Source: JBEEMU01 sp043778315
Lineage (GTDB): Bacteria; Bacteroidota; Bacteroidia; Chitinophagales; Saprospiraceae
Reading direction: 5' to 3'
DNA length: 5,042 nucleotides
Assembly: GCA_043778315.1 (NCBI GenBank)
Contig: JAYWGJ010000324.1
Span: 1-5,042 of the forward strand
Every line of letters starts with the position of its first letter. Positions within the stretch are counted from its first letter, which is position 1. Positions 1 to 4,502 of this stretch are shown here, one piece after another. A program made the translations under genes and the position numbers. Below the pieces are notes generated by a model. The model worked only from the letters and a program-made list of their open reading frames with translations, had not been told where the DNA came from and made no database searches.

Positions 1-249
1 CAGCAAAACGCCGCCGCCCAAGCCCATATAAAACTTAAATTTCGCTTCGTCGACGTGACTCAACACCCACGACAAGCCGAAATAAGTAGCCGCTATATAA
101 AATATATCGCTTATCCATTCGCCCGCGCCCACCGCGATACCTGCGCGCACGCCGCGCTCTATGCCCGTCTGCACGAGCATAAAAAATATCGGACCTGCCA
201 TGATAGCCAAGGTCAGACCCATCAAAATTCCTGCGAGTAAATGCGCCAT
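1..249 (-). CDS. LysE/RhtB-family exporter, partial (C-terminus beyond the left edge)
   Basis: This is the N-terminal 83 residues of a polytopic inner-membrane protein, read from an ATG at 249 and still open at base 1. The start is MAHLLAGILMGLTLAIMAGP, followed by IFFMLVQTGIERGVRAGIAVGAGEWISDIFYIAATYFGL. The small-residue GP (residues 19-20) at the end of the first hydrophobic segment, the loop with G-x-x-R-G-x-R-A-G (29-37), and a second hydrophobic segment starting G-x-G-E-W-x-S-D match the N-terminal half of LysE/RhtB translocators. Those proteins export amino acids or related metabolites by proton antiport. The substrate cannot be read from this fragment. The ATG lies one base after the stop codon of the upstream methyltransferase gene (TAA-A-ATG), so the two genes are almost certainly co-transcribed and probably translationally coupled. 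No Shine-Dalgarno box is visible, only an A-rich stretch. The family call is fairly sure; the specificity is unknown. Confidence 0.8.
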   Translation of the reverse strand, partial: MAHLLAGILMGLTLAIMAGPIFFMLVQTGIERGVRAGIAVGAGEWISDIFYIAATYFGLSWVLSHVDEAKFKFYMGLGGGVLL

Positions 250-250
250 T

Positions 251-796
251 TTATCTTTTTTCGGTATTAACCATCATTTGTTTGAACAAATCCCACACCA
301 CAATACCCGCGCAGACGCTGATATTTAGGGAGTGTTTGGTACCGATTTGCGGTATTTCTATGCAGCCGTCGCAGAGCGCGAGAGCTTCGCTGCTCACGCC
401 ATCTACTTCGTTGCCCAACACCAAAGCGTAGCACGCATCGGGCTGCACAGCGAAGGCTTCGAGCGACGTGCTGCCTGCCGTTTGCTCTATCGCTATCAGC
501 GTATAACCCTTGCTGCGTAAGGCTTGCAGCGCGTCGGTTGTTTCGGCGTAATGCGTCCAAGCTACCGTTTCGGTTGCGCCGAGCGCGGTTTTGAGTATCT
601 CTTTATGCGGCGGTTGCGCCGTGATGCCGCAAAGCACAATCGCCTCCAAACGGAACGCATCAGCCGTGCGGAACGCCGAGCCGACGTTCAGCGCGCTGCG
701 CACATTATCATACACGATAACGATTGGCGTTTTCGCTTCGGCGCGAAACTCGTCGGGTGTGAGGCGCGCCAGCGCGTCCATAGATAATTTTTGCAT
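251..796 (-). CDS. SpoU/TrmH-family RNA 2'-O-methyltransferase (SPOUT fold)
   Basis: The 181-residue product should transfer a methyl group from S-adenosylmethionine to a ribose 2'-OH in tRNA or rRNA in the cytoplasm. All three SpoU motifs are present. Motif 1 is N31-VRSALN-VGSAFRT (to T44), with the invariant Asn and Arg43. Motif 2 is LVLGNEVDGVS (126-135). Motif 3 is IPQIGTKHSLNISVCAG (148-164), with the SLN/S core that forms the trefoil-knot SAM pocket. The protein is short, close to the bare catalytic domain, with no N-terminal L30e-like RNA-binding domain, so it resembles TrmH/TrmL-type tRNA methyltransferases more than RlmB. The exact target nucleotide cannot be assigned from sequence. 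The ATG at 796 is preferred over Met6 because MQKL begins the usual Bacteroidota form of this family and lies about 60 bases downstream of a TACCTTTG -7 box. It is the first gene of an operon with the LysE-type exporter gene that follows at 249. Confidence 0.9.
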   Translation of the reverse strand: MQKLSMDALARLTPDEFRAEAKTPIVIVYDNVRSALNVGSAFRTADAFRLEAIVLCGITAQPPHKEILKTALGATETVAWTHYAETTDALQALRSKGYTLIAIEQTAGSTSLEAFAVQPDACYALVLGNEVDGVSSEALALCDGCIEIPQIGTKHSLNISVCAGIVVWDLFKQMMVNTEKR

Positions 797-856
797 TCAG
801 TCTTTTTAGATTGCAGGATTCAAAAATATATTATTTGTAAAAATAAATTGATACGG

Positions 857-864
857 CAAAGGTA
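857..864 (-). promoter_or_regulatory. Bacteroidota-type -7 box (TACCTTTG) for the methyltransferase-exporter operon
   Basis: Read on the minus strand this is an exact match to the Bacteroidota primary sigma factor -7 consensus TAnnTTTG. It lies 60 bases upstream of the ATG at 796, giving a predicted leader of roughly 50 nt. The -33 element is weak: no TTG occurs 19-21 bases upstream, and the nearest candidate is a TTTAG 17 bases away. The box match is seen directly; promoter activity is inferred. Confidence 0.55.
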
Positions 865-970
865 GTATTTTTTTGTTTGTTCTAAACTAATACCAATCCG
901 CGCATTACGCATTAGTTTTTTCCGTAATAATCGGTCTTAATAAAATATTTTAAAAATAAATCGACAAATA

Positions 971-1002
971 TTTGTTAATATCAATAAAAGACTGCAATTT
1001 TG
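971..1002 (+). promoter_or_regulatory. Candidate promoter for the hibernation factor gene
   Basis: TTTG at 971-974, a 20-base spacer, and CAATTTTG at 995-1002 fit the Bacteroidota -33/-7 arrangement (TTG, about 19-21 bases, TAnnTTTG) with one mismatch in the -7 box. It would start transcription about 165 bases before the ATG and place the boxA-like motif about 20-30 nt into the transcript. The alternatives AATATTTG at 967-974 and 1062-1069 each have one mismatch but lack a well-spaced TTG. This is a weak prediction. Confidence 0.3.
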
Positions 1003-1027
1003 GGTTTAGGAAGTAACAAAAGAATAA

Positions 1028-1040
1028 AGTTCTTTGACAT
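1028..1040 (+). promoter_or_regulatory. boxA / rRNA-leader-like motif (AGTTCTTTGACAT)
   Basis: AGTTCTTTGACA (1028-1039) matches the E. coli rrn boxA core TGCTCTTTAACA at 9 of 12 positions. It also resembles the GTTCTTTGACAT string that I recall preceding rRNA genes in Bacteroidota operons. BoxA is the binding site of the NusB/NusE antitermination complex. Here it precedes a protein gene for a ribosome-associated factor rather than an rRNA. The sequence match is seen directly; the function is inferred. It could alternatively be read as a TTGACA -35-like string, although that is not the Bacteroidota consensus. Confidence 0.4.
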
Positions 1041-1176
1041 CGCGGGCGTGTATTGCAAAATAATATTTGGAATAAACAATAATTTAACTTATAGTTTAGT
1101 TGAATTGTTTTTACAAACGTTATTTATCCGAATTATATTTTTTTAATCGTATTATTAAAACCAAAAGTACTCGTGT

Positions 1177-1479
1177 ATGAAGATTCAAACCCAATCCGTG
1201 CATTTTGATGCAGACGTGAAGTTGCTCGATTTCATCGAGAAAAAAATGAATAAATTAAGTACTTTCCATGATAATATCATAGACGTAGAGGTTTATTTGC
1301 GCCTCGAGAACCACGGACAAATCAGCGACAAATTAGCCGAGATAAAAGTCCATGTTCCTGGACATTCGTTTGTAGCCAAAGAGACTTTCCAGACCTTCGA
1401 GCAAGCCGTTGATGAGGCGAGCGAAGGTTTGCGCCGCCAGTTGATTCGACACAAAGAAAAATCAAAAGCGCACCATTAG
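1177..1479 (+). CDS. hpf: Ribosome hibernation promoting factor, short form (HPF/YfiA, RaiA family)
   Basis: The 100-residue product is a single S30EA domain. It begins MKIQTQSVHFDADVKLLDFIEKKMNKL, the usual first strand and first helix (G/S-x-H-F-x-A-x-x-x-L-x-x-F-I-x-x-K-x-x-K-L). It continues with a strand rich in acidic and hydrophobic residues (DVEVYLRLEN, 36-45), then KLAEIKVHVPGHSFVAKE (52-69), and a second helix QTFEQAVDEASEGLRRQLIRHKEK with a basic tail ending KAHH. It binds the 30S decoding region (A/P sites and mRNA channel) in slow growth and holds ribosomes inactive. The short length means the C-terminal dimerisation domain of long HPF is absent. The ATG at 1177 starts directly with the conserved first strand. 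No Shine-Dalgarno box is seen. It is monocistronic, with a long leader upstream and a terminator 57 bases downstream of the stop. In many Bacteroidota this gene is followed by tRNA genes and tuf; that is not the case here. Confidence 0.93.
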   Translation: MKIQTQSVHFDADVKLLDFIEKKMNKLSTFHDNIIDVEVYLRLENHGQISDKLAEIKVHVPGHSFVAKETFQTFEQAVDEASEGLRRQLIRHKEKSKAHH

Positions 1480-1536
1480 TCGTATGCTTTTAAAGAAATT
1501 TGCAATCATTCGTTTTTTGTAAAACGTAAAGATATT

Positions 1537-1578
1537 AAAAGCTGCCGCTCCCTATGGAAGGAACGGCAGCTTTTTTTT
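1537..1578 (+). terminator. Rho-independent terminator of hpf, possibly bidirectional
   Basis: A perfect 11-bp stem AAAAGCTGCCG (1537-1547) / CGGCAGCTTTT (1564-1574) encloses a 16-base loop in which TCC/GGA can pair further. It is followed by an uninterrupted run of eight T (1571-1578). On the minus strand the same stem is followed by TTTTAATATCTTT, so it could also stop transcripts coming leftward from glyA, which has no better hairpin after its own stop. Confidence 0.9.
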
Positions 1579-1600
1579 GTTTATCACTGAAATAAATTGA

Positions 1601-1717
1601 GCTTTTTTCTTTGCATAGCAATAGAAAAACTTTGCTCACTTTGCTACTTCACCGCTCTGCTTCTTTGCATCTCCGCTTCTCCGCGTTTAAAAAAATTCTT
1701 TCCGCGTGTAAAAATTT
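1601..1717. repeat. Degenerate short-period repeats (CTYYGCNT-like units) between hpf and glyA
   Basis: Read on the plus strand, a unit of 8-9 bases recurs with drift: CTTTGCATA (1609), CTTTGCTCA (1630), CTTTGCTAC (1639), CTTTGCAT (1663), CTCCGCTT (1671), CTCCGCGT (1679). A second motif, CCGCGT followed by an A/T run, occurs twice (CTCCGCGTTTAAAAA at 1679-1693 and TTCCGCGTGTAAAAA at 1700-1714). On the minus strand this reads as GCGGAGA/GCAAAG units. It contains no credible gene. Its role is unknown; it lies immediately downstream of the glyA stop codon. Confidence 0.5.
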
Positions 1718-1731
1718 CCGTACTCGATAAT

Positions 1732-3027
1732 TTACGCATGAACCACACTATCCGCAGTCATATACAACGGAAATTGCGTCATAAACTCGTTAATCTCCGC
1801 TTTAACATTAGCGATAATCGCTTCATTATCAATGTTTTCTATCACGCTGTCAATCCAATTGACGACCTGTACGCAGTCCGCTTCGCGGAAGCCACGCGTA
1901 GTGATAGCAGGCGTACCTACTCTGATACCCGAAGTCGTGAACGGCGTGCGGCTATCGAACGGTACCATATTTTTATTGACCGTAATATCGGCTTTTACTA
2001 GTGCGTTTTCTACCGCTTTGCCGTGCGCCGTTGTTTTGCCGCGCAAGTCTATAAGCATCAAGTGATTATCCGTTCCGCCCGAAATAATACTGTACCCTTT
2101 TTCGGTAAACGCGCCCGACATTGCTCGTGCGTTGCGGCGCATCTGCTCCGCATAAACCGCAAAATCGGGGCGCAAGGCCTCGCCAAAAGCAACCGCTTTC
2201 GCCGCAATAACGTGTTCTAAGGGACCGCCTTGAATACCCGGGAAAACCGCGCTATTCAGCACCGCCGACATCAGCCGCGTCTCGCCTTTCGGTGATTTTA
2301 TACCAAACGGATTTTCAAAATCACTGCCCATCATAATCAATCCGCCACGCGGTCCGCGCAGCGTTTTGTGGGTCGTAGAACTAATAATATGACAATGCGG
2401 CAACGGGTCGTTGAGCAATTTTGCGGCAATCATGCCTGCGGGGTGCGCTATATCCGCCCAAAGTATCGCGCCTACCTTGTCGGCAATAGCACGAAAACGA
2501 GCGTAATCCCAGTCGCGGGAGTAAGCACTTGCGCCGCAAATAATCATTTTTGGCTTTTCGCGTAGCGCAATCGCCTCCACTTTGTCCATGTCTATCAAAC
2601 CTGTGTCGGGTTCAACGCCGTAAAAATATGGCGAGTATAGTTTACCCGAAAAATTTACCGACGAGCCGTGCGTCAAATGTCCGCCGTGTGCGAGGTCGAA
2701 GCCCAAAATCGCATCGCCTGCTTGTATGCAAGCCAGATAAATAGCGGCATTCGCCTGCGCGCCCGAGTGCGGCTGCACATTAGCGTACTCCGCGCCAAAA
2801 AGCTGACAGAGGCGGTCTATCGCCAACTGCTCTACTTCATCAACTACCTGACAGCCGCCGTAATACCGCGCACGCGGATAGCCTTCGGCGTATTTATTAG
2901 TGAGGCAACTGCCCATCGTAGCAATCACTTCGGCGGACGCAAAATTTTCGGACGCGATAAGCTCTAAGCCTTCGCGCTGACGGTGCAACTCGCGTTCTAT
3001 CAAATTAGCAATGGCAATATCTTTCAT
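1732..3027 (-). CDS. glyA: Serine hydroxymethyltransferase
   Basis: The 431-residue cytoplasmic PLP enzyme interconverts serine and glycine with tetrahydrofolate and 5,10-methylene-THF, and is the main source of one-carbon units. The full fold is present: LELIASENF (21-29) with catalytic Glu27; NKYAEGYPRARYYGG (44-58); YANVQPHSGAQAN (81-93); LAHGGHLTHG (112-121); WADIAHPAG (190-198), where Asp192 contacts the PLP ring nitrogen and His195 stacks on it; STTHKTLRGPRGG (217-229) with Schiff-base Lys221; FPGIQGGPL (262-270); and SGIRVGTPA (366-374) with substrate-carboxylate Arg369. The length is normal for bacterial SHMT and no key residue is missing. The ATG at 3027 gives the short N-terminal helix common in Bacteroidota homologues. 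It is preceded by a terminator hairpin (3101-3142), so it is probably its own transcription unit. No convincing promoter could be placed in the 73 bases between that hairpin and the ATG. It converges on hpf. Confidence 0.97.
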   Translation of the reverse strand: MKDIAIANLIERELHRQREGLELIASENFASAEVIATMGSCLTNKYAEGYPRARYYGGCQVVDEVEQLAIDRLCQLFGAEYANVQPHSGAQANAAIYLACIQAGDAILGFDLAHGGHLTHGSSVNFSGKLYSPYFYGVEPDTGLIDMDKVEAIALREKPKMIICGASAYSRDWDYARFRAIADKVGAILWADIAHPAGMIAAKLLNDPLPHCHIISSTTHKTLRGPRGGLIMMGSDFENPFGIKSPKGETRLMSAVLNSAVFPGIQGGPLEHVIAAKAVAFGEALRPDFAVYAEQMRRNARAMSGAFTEKGYSIISGGTDNHLMLIDLRGKTTAHGKAVENALVKADITVNKNMVPFDSRTPFTTSGIRVGTPAITTRGFREADCVQVVNWIDSVIENIDNEAIIANVKAEINEFMTQFPLYMTADSVVHA

Positions 3028-3032
3028 TTTTT

Positions 3033-3048
3033 ATAATTTATAAATTAT
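3033..3048. repeat. Perfect 16-bp AT palindrome just upstream of the glyA start
   Basis: ATAATTTATAAATTAT is identical to its reverse complement and ends five bases before the glyA ATG. In mRNA it could form only a weak, all-AU hairpin overlapping the ribosome entry region; in DNA it could be a dimeric protein site. Chance occurrence in such AT-rich sequence is quite possible. Confidence 0.35.
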
Positions 3049-3100
3049 TGATTGATAAGGAATTAAGAAATTTTATTTTTCACTTCGCAACGTATAAACA

Positions 3101-3142
3101 CAAAACGCCTCGACAGTTCATACGAATAGTCGAGGCGTTTTG
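3101..3142 (-). terminator. Terminator of the small Cys-containing secreted protein gene
   Basis: A perfect 14-bp inverted repeat (CAAAACGCCTCGAC at 3101-3114, and its complement at 3129-3142) has a 14-base loop. It begins 13 bases after the stop codon of the gene ending at 3156. On the minus strand the GC-rich stem runs into TTTTGTGTTT, a reasonable though interrupted U-tract. In the other direction the tail is TTTTGTCATT. It separates this gene from glyA downstream. Confidence 0.8.
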
Positions 3143-3155
3143 TCATTATCAATGA

Positions 3156-3467
3156 TTAGTTCATTGAAGTTTGCTTAACTACTGGAACTTGTTGTTTTGC
3201 TTCAACCGCAGTTACCGATGTGCTTGTTACACCCGATTTTTTGGTACAGCAAGCTTTGTCACCTTTGGTGCATTTTTTGCCGTTTTCGTCCGTTTTTGTA
3301 ACTTCGAGTGAAGCGGTACTAACTGGTGTCGCTGCTGCTGTTGCGGTAGTTGCAGCCGTTTTTGAGCAACATGCTTTACCTGCGCTTGCAGTTTTGTTAC
3401 CTGTGCATTGTGCGTTAGCCGCGAATGTGAAACCTACACAAGCTACCAATAAGATTAATTTTTTCAT
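3156..3467 (-). CDS. Small secreted protein with two CT...KACC repeats, function unknown
   Basis: The 103-residue product starts with a clear signal peptide, MKKLILLVACVGFTFAANAQ, with cleavage predicted after ANA or ANAQ. The mature part has six cysteines arranged in two similar blocks: C21-T...GKACC-SK (21-36) and C66-TKGDKACC-TK (66-76). They are separated by a Thr/Ala-rich low-complexity linker (37-53) and followed by a Thr/Val/Lys-rich tail. Paired CC motifs with flanking lysines suggest metal (copper or zinc) binding or disulfides in the periplasm or outside the cell, but no known domain is recognised and I assign no function. LVAC (7-10) formally resembles a lipobox, yet the hydrophobic stretch before Cys10 is too short and continues after it, so signal peptidase I is more likely. 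The start at 3467 is fixed by the signal peptide. It has its own terminator 13 bases after the stop and a 303-bp non-coding region upstream. Confidence 0.8.
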   Translation of the reverse strand: MKKLILLVACVGFTFAANAQCTGNKTASAGKACCSKTAATTATAAATPVSTASLEVTKTDENGKKCTKGDKACCTKKSGVTSTSVTAVEAKQQVPVVKQTSMN

Positions 3468-3533
3468 AAATAATGGAGATTTTTATGCCGCTTTCGCAGC
3501 GTTAAATGATTAAGATTTACCAGGAAAGCGTCT

Positions 3534-3670
3534 AAAATAAGTTACTGTATTCTAACTTGTCTTTCGCACCAAAACTGCGTTAGATTTTCGTTACGATGCA
3601 CAGCATCGCGCCTCAAATCTGCCTTGTTTTGACTCAAAATCCTGCGTTATAATATTCAGTACCTTATTTT
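3534..3670. repeat. Large imperfect inverted repeat (~137 bp) upstream of the small secreted protein gene
   Basis: The two arms, about 66 and 68 bases, face each other around ACA at 3600-3602. The inner core is a perfect CGATGC/GCATCG stem (3594-3599 and 3603-3608). Comparing one arm with the reverse complement of the other shows matching blocks in the same order: GCATCG, AAATCT, TTTTG, GTTA-x-AATA, CAGTA, CTTATTTT, with only short indels. The outermost match is AAAATAAG (3534-3541) with CTTATTTT (3663-3670). The region between the psd stop and the secreted protein start (3468-3770) contains no other credible gene. It could be a dispersed intergenic palindrome (REP/MITE-like) or a structured 5' leader; nothing here decides between them. 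Confidence 0.65.
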
Positions 3671-3722
3671 CTCTTCATTCCTTATTAGATAAGCGGCTGT
3701 GGCCAATTACTATTTTATAACA

Positions 3723-3730
3723 CAAATATA
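3723..3730 (-). promoter_or_regulatory. Possible -7 box (TATATTTG) for the small secreted protein gene
   Basis: On the minus strand this is an exact TAnnTTTG match in the spacer after psd, and the only such match between 3468 and 3770. No TTG is found at the right distance upstream. If used, it would give a leader of about 250 nt containing the whole inverted repeat 3534-3670. Low confidence. Confidence 0.3.
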
Positions 3731-3770
3731 AGCCCAAATGTTCTATAATAATAGAATTGTTGTAAAAAAA

Positions 3771-4427
3771 TTACAATTTTGCTATAATACTTCTGTTGCC
3801 TTTTACTTTTTGTCCGATAGAAACCTCTATTTTGGCATCTAAGGGCAGGTACAAATCGACCCGTGAGCCGAATTTGATAAAACCCATATCCGTACCTTGC
3901 TTTACTTCCGTACCTTCATCGACATACGAAACGATGCGTTTTGCCAGCAAACCTGCTACCTGACGCATCAAAATCTCGTCTTTGCCGTTGCCATAAACGA
4001 CGGTTGTGCGCTCGTTTTCGGTGCTACTTTTCGGGTGCCACGCCACTAAGTAGCGTCCAGGGTGATACTTGAAATAATTGACCGTGCCGCCCATCGGGTT
4101 GCGATTGACGTGTACGTTCGTCGGCGACATAAATATACTGACTTGCAAACGACGGTCGTGAAAATACTCGTTTTCTTGCGCTTCTTCTATCACCACCACT
4201 TTGCCGTCGGCGGGCGCATACACTATATTATCGTCGGCGATAAGCACTTCGCGACTCGGGTTGCGAAAAAACTGCGTTACCAAACCAAACACGCCCAACG
4301 AAAATATACCTGCTGCGTAGTGCCAATCCGTCACTTCGGGATACGCATACCATAATATTGCGTTCGCCGCGCCAATTGCTAAGGCGGTTCCGCCCAATAT
4401 TTTAAACCCTTCTTTGTGTATGTACAT
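3771..4427 (-). CDS. psd: Phosphatidylserine decarboxylase proenzyme, short form
   Basis: The 218-residue membrane-bound proenzyme decarboxylates phosphatidylserine to phosphatidylethanolamine, the last step of PE synthesis. Two hydrophobic segments at the N-terminus (about 10-28 and 37-53) anchor it. They are followed by FFRNPSRE (53-60), YAPADGKV (70-77) with Asp74, and the histidine motif MSPTNVHVNRNP (100-111) with His106. The self-cleavage site is FGS in GFIKFGSRVDLYLP (182-195): cleavage between Gly187 and Ser188 yields the long beta chain and a short alpha chain whose N-terminal serine becomes the pyruvoyl cofactor. The GS site and the ~220-residue length place it in the short PSD subfamily common in Bacteroidota, rather than the longer LGST-type enzyme of E. 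coli. The ATG at 4427 lies about 40 bases downstream of a strong promoter match. The partner phosphatidylserine synthase gene (pssA) is not in this window. Confidence 0.94.
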   Translation of the reverse strand: MYIHKEGFKILGGTALAIGAANAILWYAYPEVTDWHYAAGIFSLGVFGLVTQFFRNPSREVLIADDNIVYAPADGKVVVIEEAQENEYFHDRRLQVSIFMSPTNVHVNRNPMGGTVNYFKYHPGRYLVAWHPKSSTENERTTVVYGNGKDEILMRQVAGLLAKRIVSYVDEGTEVKQGTDMGFIKFGSRVDLYLPLDAKIEVSIGQKVKGNRSIIAKL

Positions 4428-4469
4428 TTTTTATATTTATGGGTAATTATTGTAAAATAAAATCAGTCA

Positions 4470-4501
4470 CAAAGATACGATAAAAAGTAATGCGTTTGCA
4501 A
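4470..4501 (-). promoter_or_regulatory. Promoter of psd (TTG - 21 bases - TATCTTTG)
   Basis: On the minus strand a TTG (4499-4501) is followed after 21 bases by TATCTTTG (4470-4477), a perfect Bacteroidota -7 box with acceptable spacing. It predicts a start about 30-40 nt before the psd ATG at 4427. The -33 element ends two bases after the stop codon of the upstream gene, so psd can be transcribed separately from it. Confidence 0.65.
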
Positions 4502-4502
4502 T

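Larger units (their letters stand above)
797..1176. other. AT-rich divergent intergenic region (380 bp)
   Basis: No credible coding sequence is seen on either strand. The left part (to about 865) is the leader and promoter of the minus-strand methyltransferase gene. The remainder is a long plus-strand leader of the hibernation factor gene. It includes a perfect 12-bp AT palindrome TAAAATATTTTA at 941-952 and a short GC-rich block (CATCGCGGGCGTG, 1038-1050) that stands out against the very AT-rich surroundings. The boxA-like motif and the promoter candidate are listed separately. Confidence 0.7.

Noticed and set aside
332..809. Several open frames of 62-97 codons within the methyltransferase gene
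   Set aside because: They are shadow frames of a gene with all three SpoU motifs. Their translations are Arg/Ala-rich with no motif.
1511..1526. Small hairpin CGTTTT-TTGT-AAAACG between the hpf stop and its terminator
   Set aside because: The six-pair stem is mostly A-T and has no T-run after it. The strong terminator lies 11 bases further on, so no separate role can be supported.
1480..1731. Search for tRNA genes after hpf, as expected from the common hpf-tRNA-tuf order in Bacteroidota
   Set aside because: No acceptor stem, T-loop GTTCRANNC or CCA-compatible end is seen. The stretch holds only the terminator and short repeats.
1597..2001. Plus-strand open frame of 134 codons overlapping the end of glyA
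   Set aside because: Most of it is antisense to the well-supported SHMT gene, and its first part translates the CTTTGC repeat patch into low-complexity sequence. It has no recognisable domain.
3156..3467. Lipoprotein reading of the small secreted protein (LVAC lipobox at residues 7-10)
   Set aside because: The hydrophobic core before Cys10 is only about six residues and continues past it to a good ANA-Q signal peptidase I site.
3220..3513. Plus-strand open frame of 97 codons with a hydrophobic Val/Ala stretch
   Set aside because: It is antisense to the signal-peptide-bearing Cys-containing gene. The hydrophobic run comes from the complement of the Thr/Ala linker codons.
3741..3756. AT hairpin TTCTAT-AATA-ATAGAA just after the psd stop, considered as the psd terminator
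   Set aside because: The six-pair stem is all but one A-T, and no U-tract follows it on the minus strand. It is too weak to call a terminator.
4062..4355. Plus-strand open frame of 97 codons inside psd
   Set aside because: It is antisense to a clear phosphatidylserine decarboxylase with all catalytic residues.
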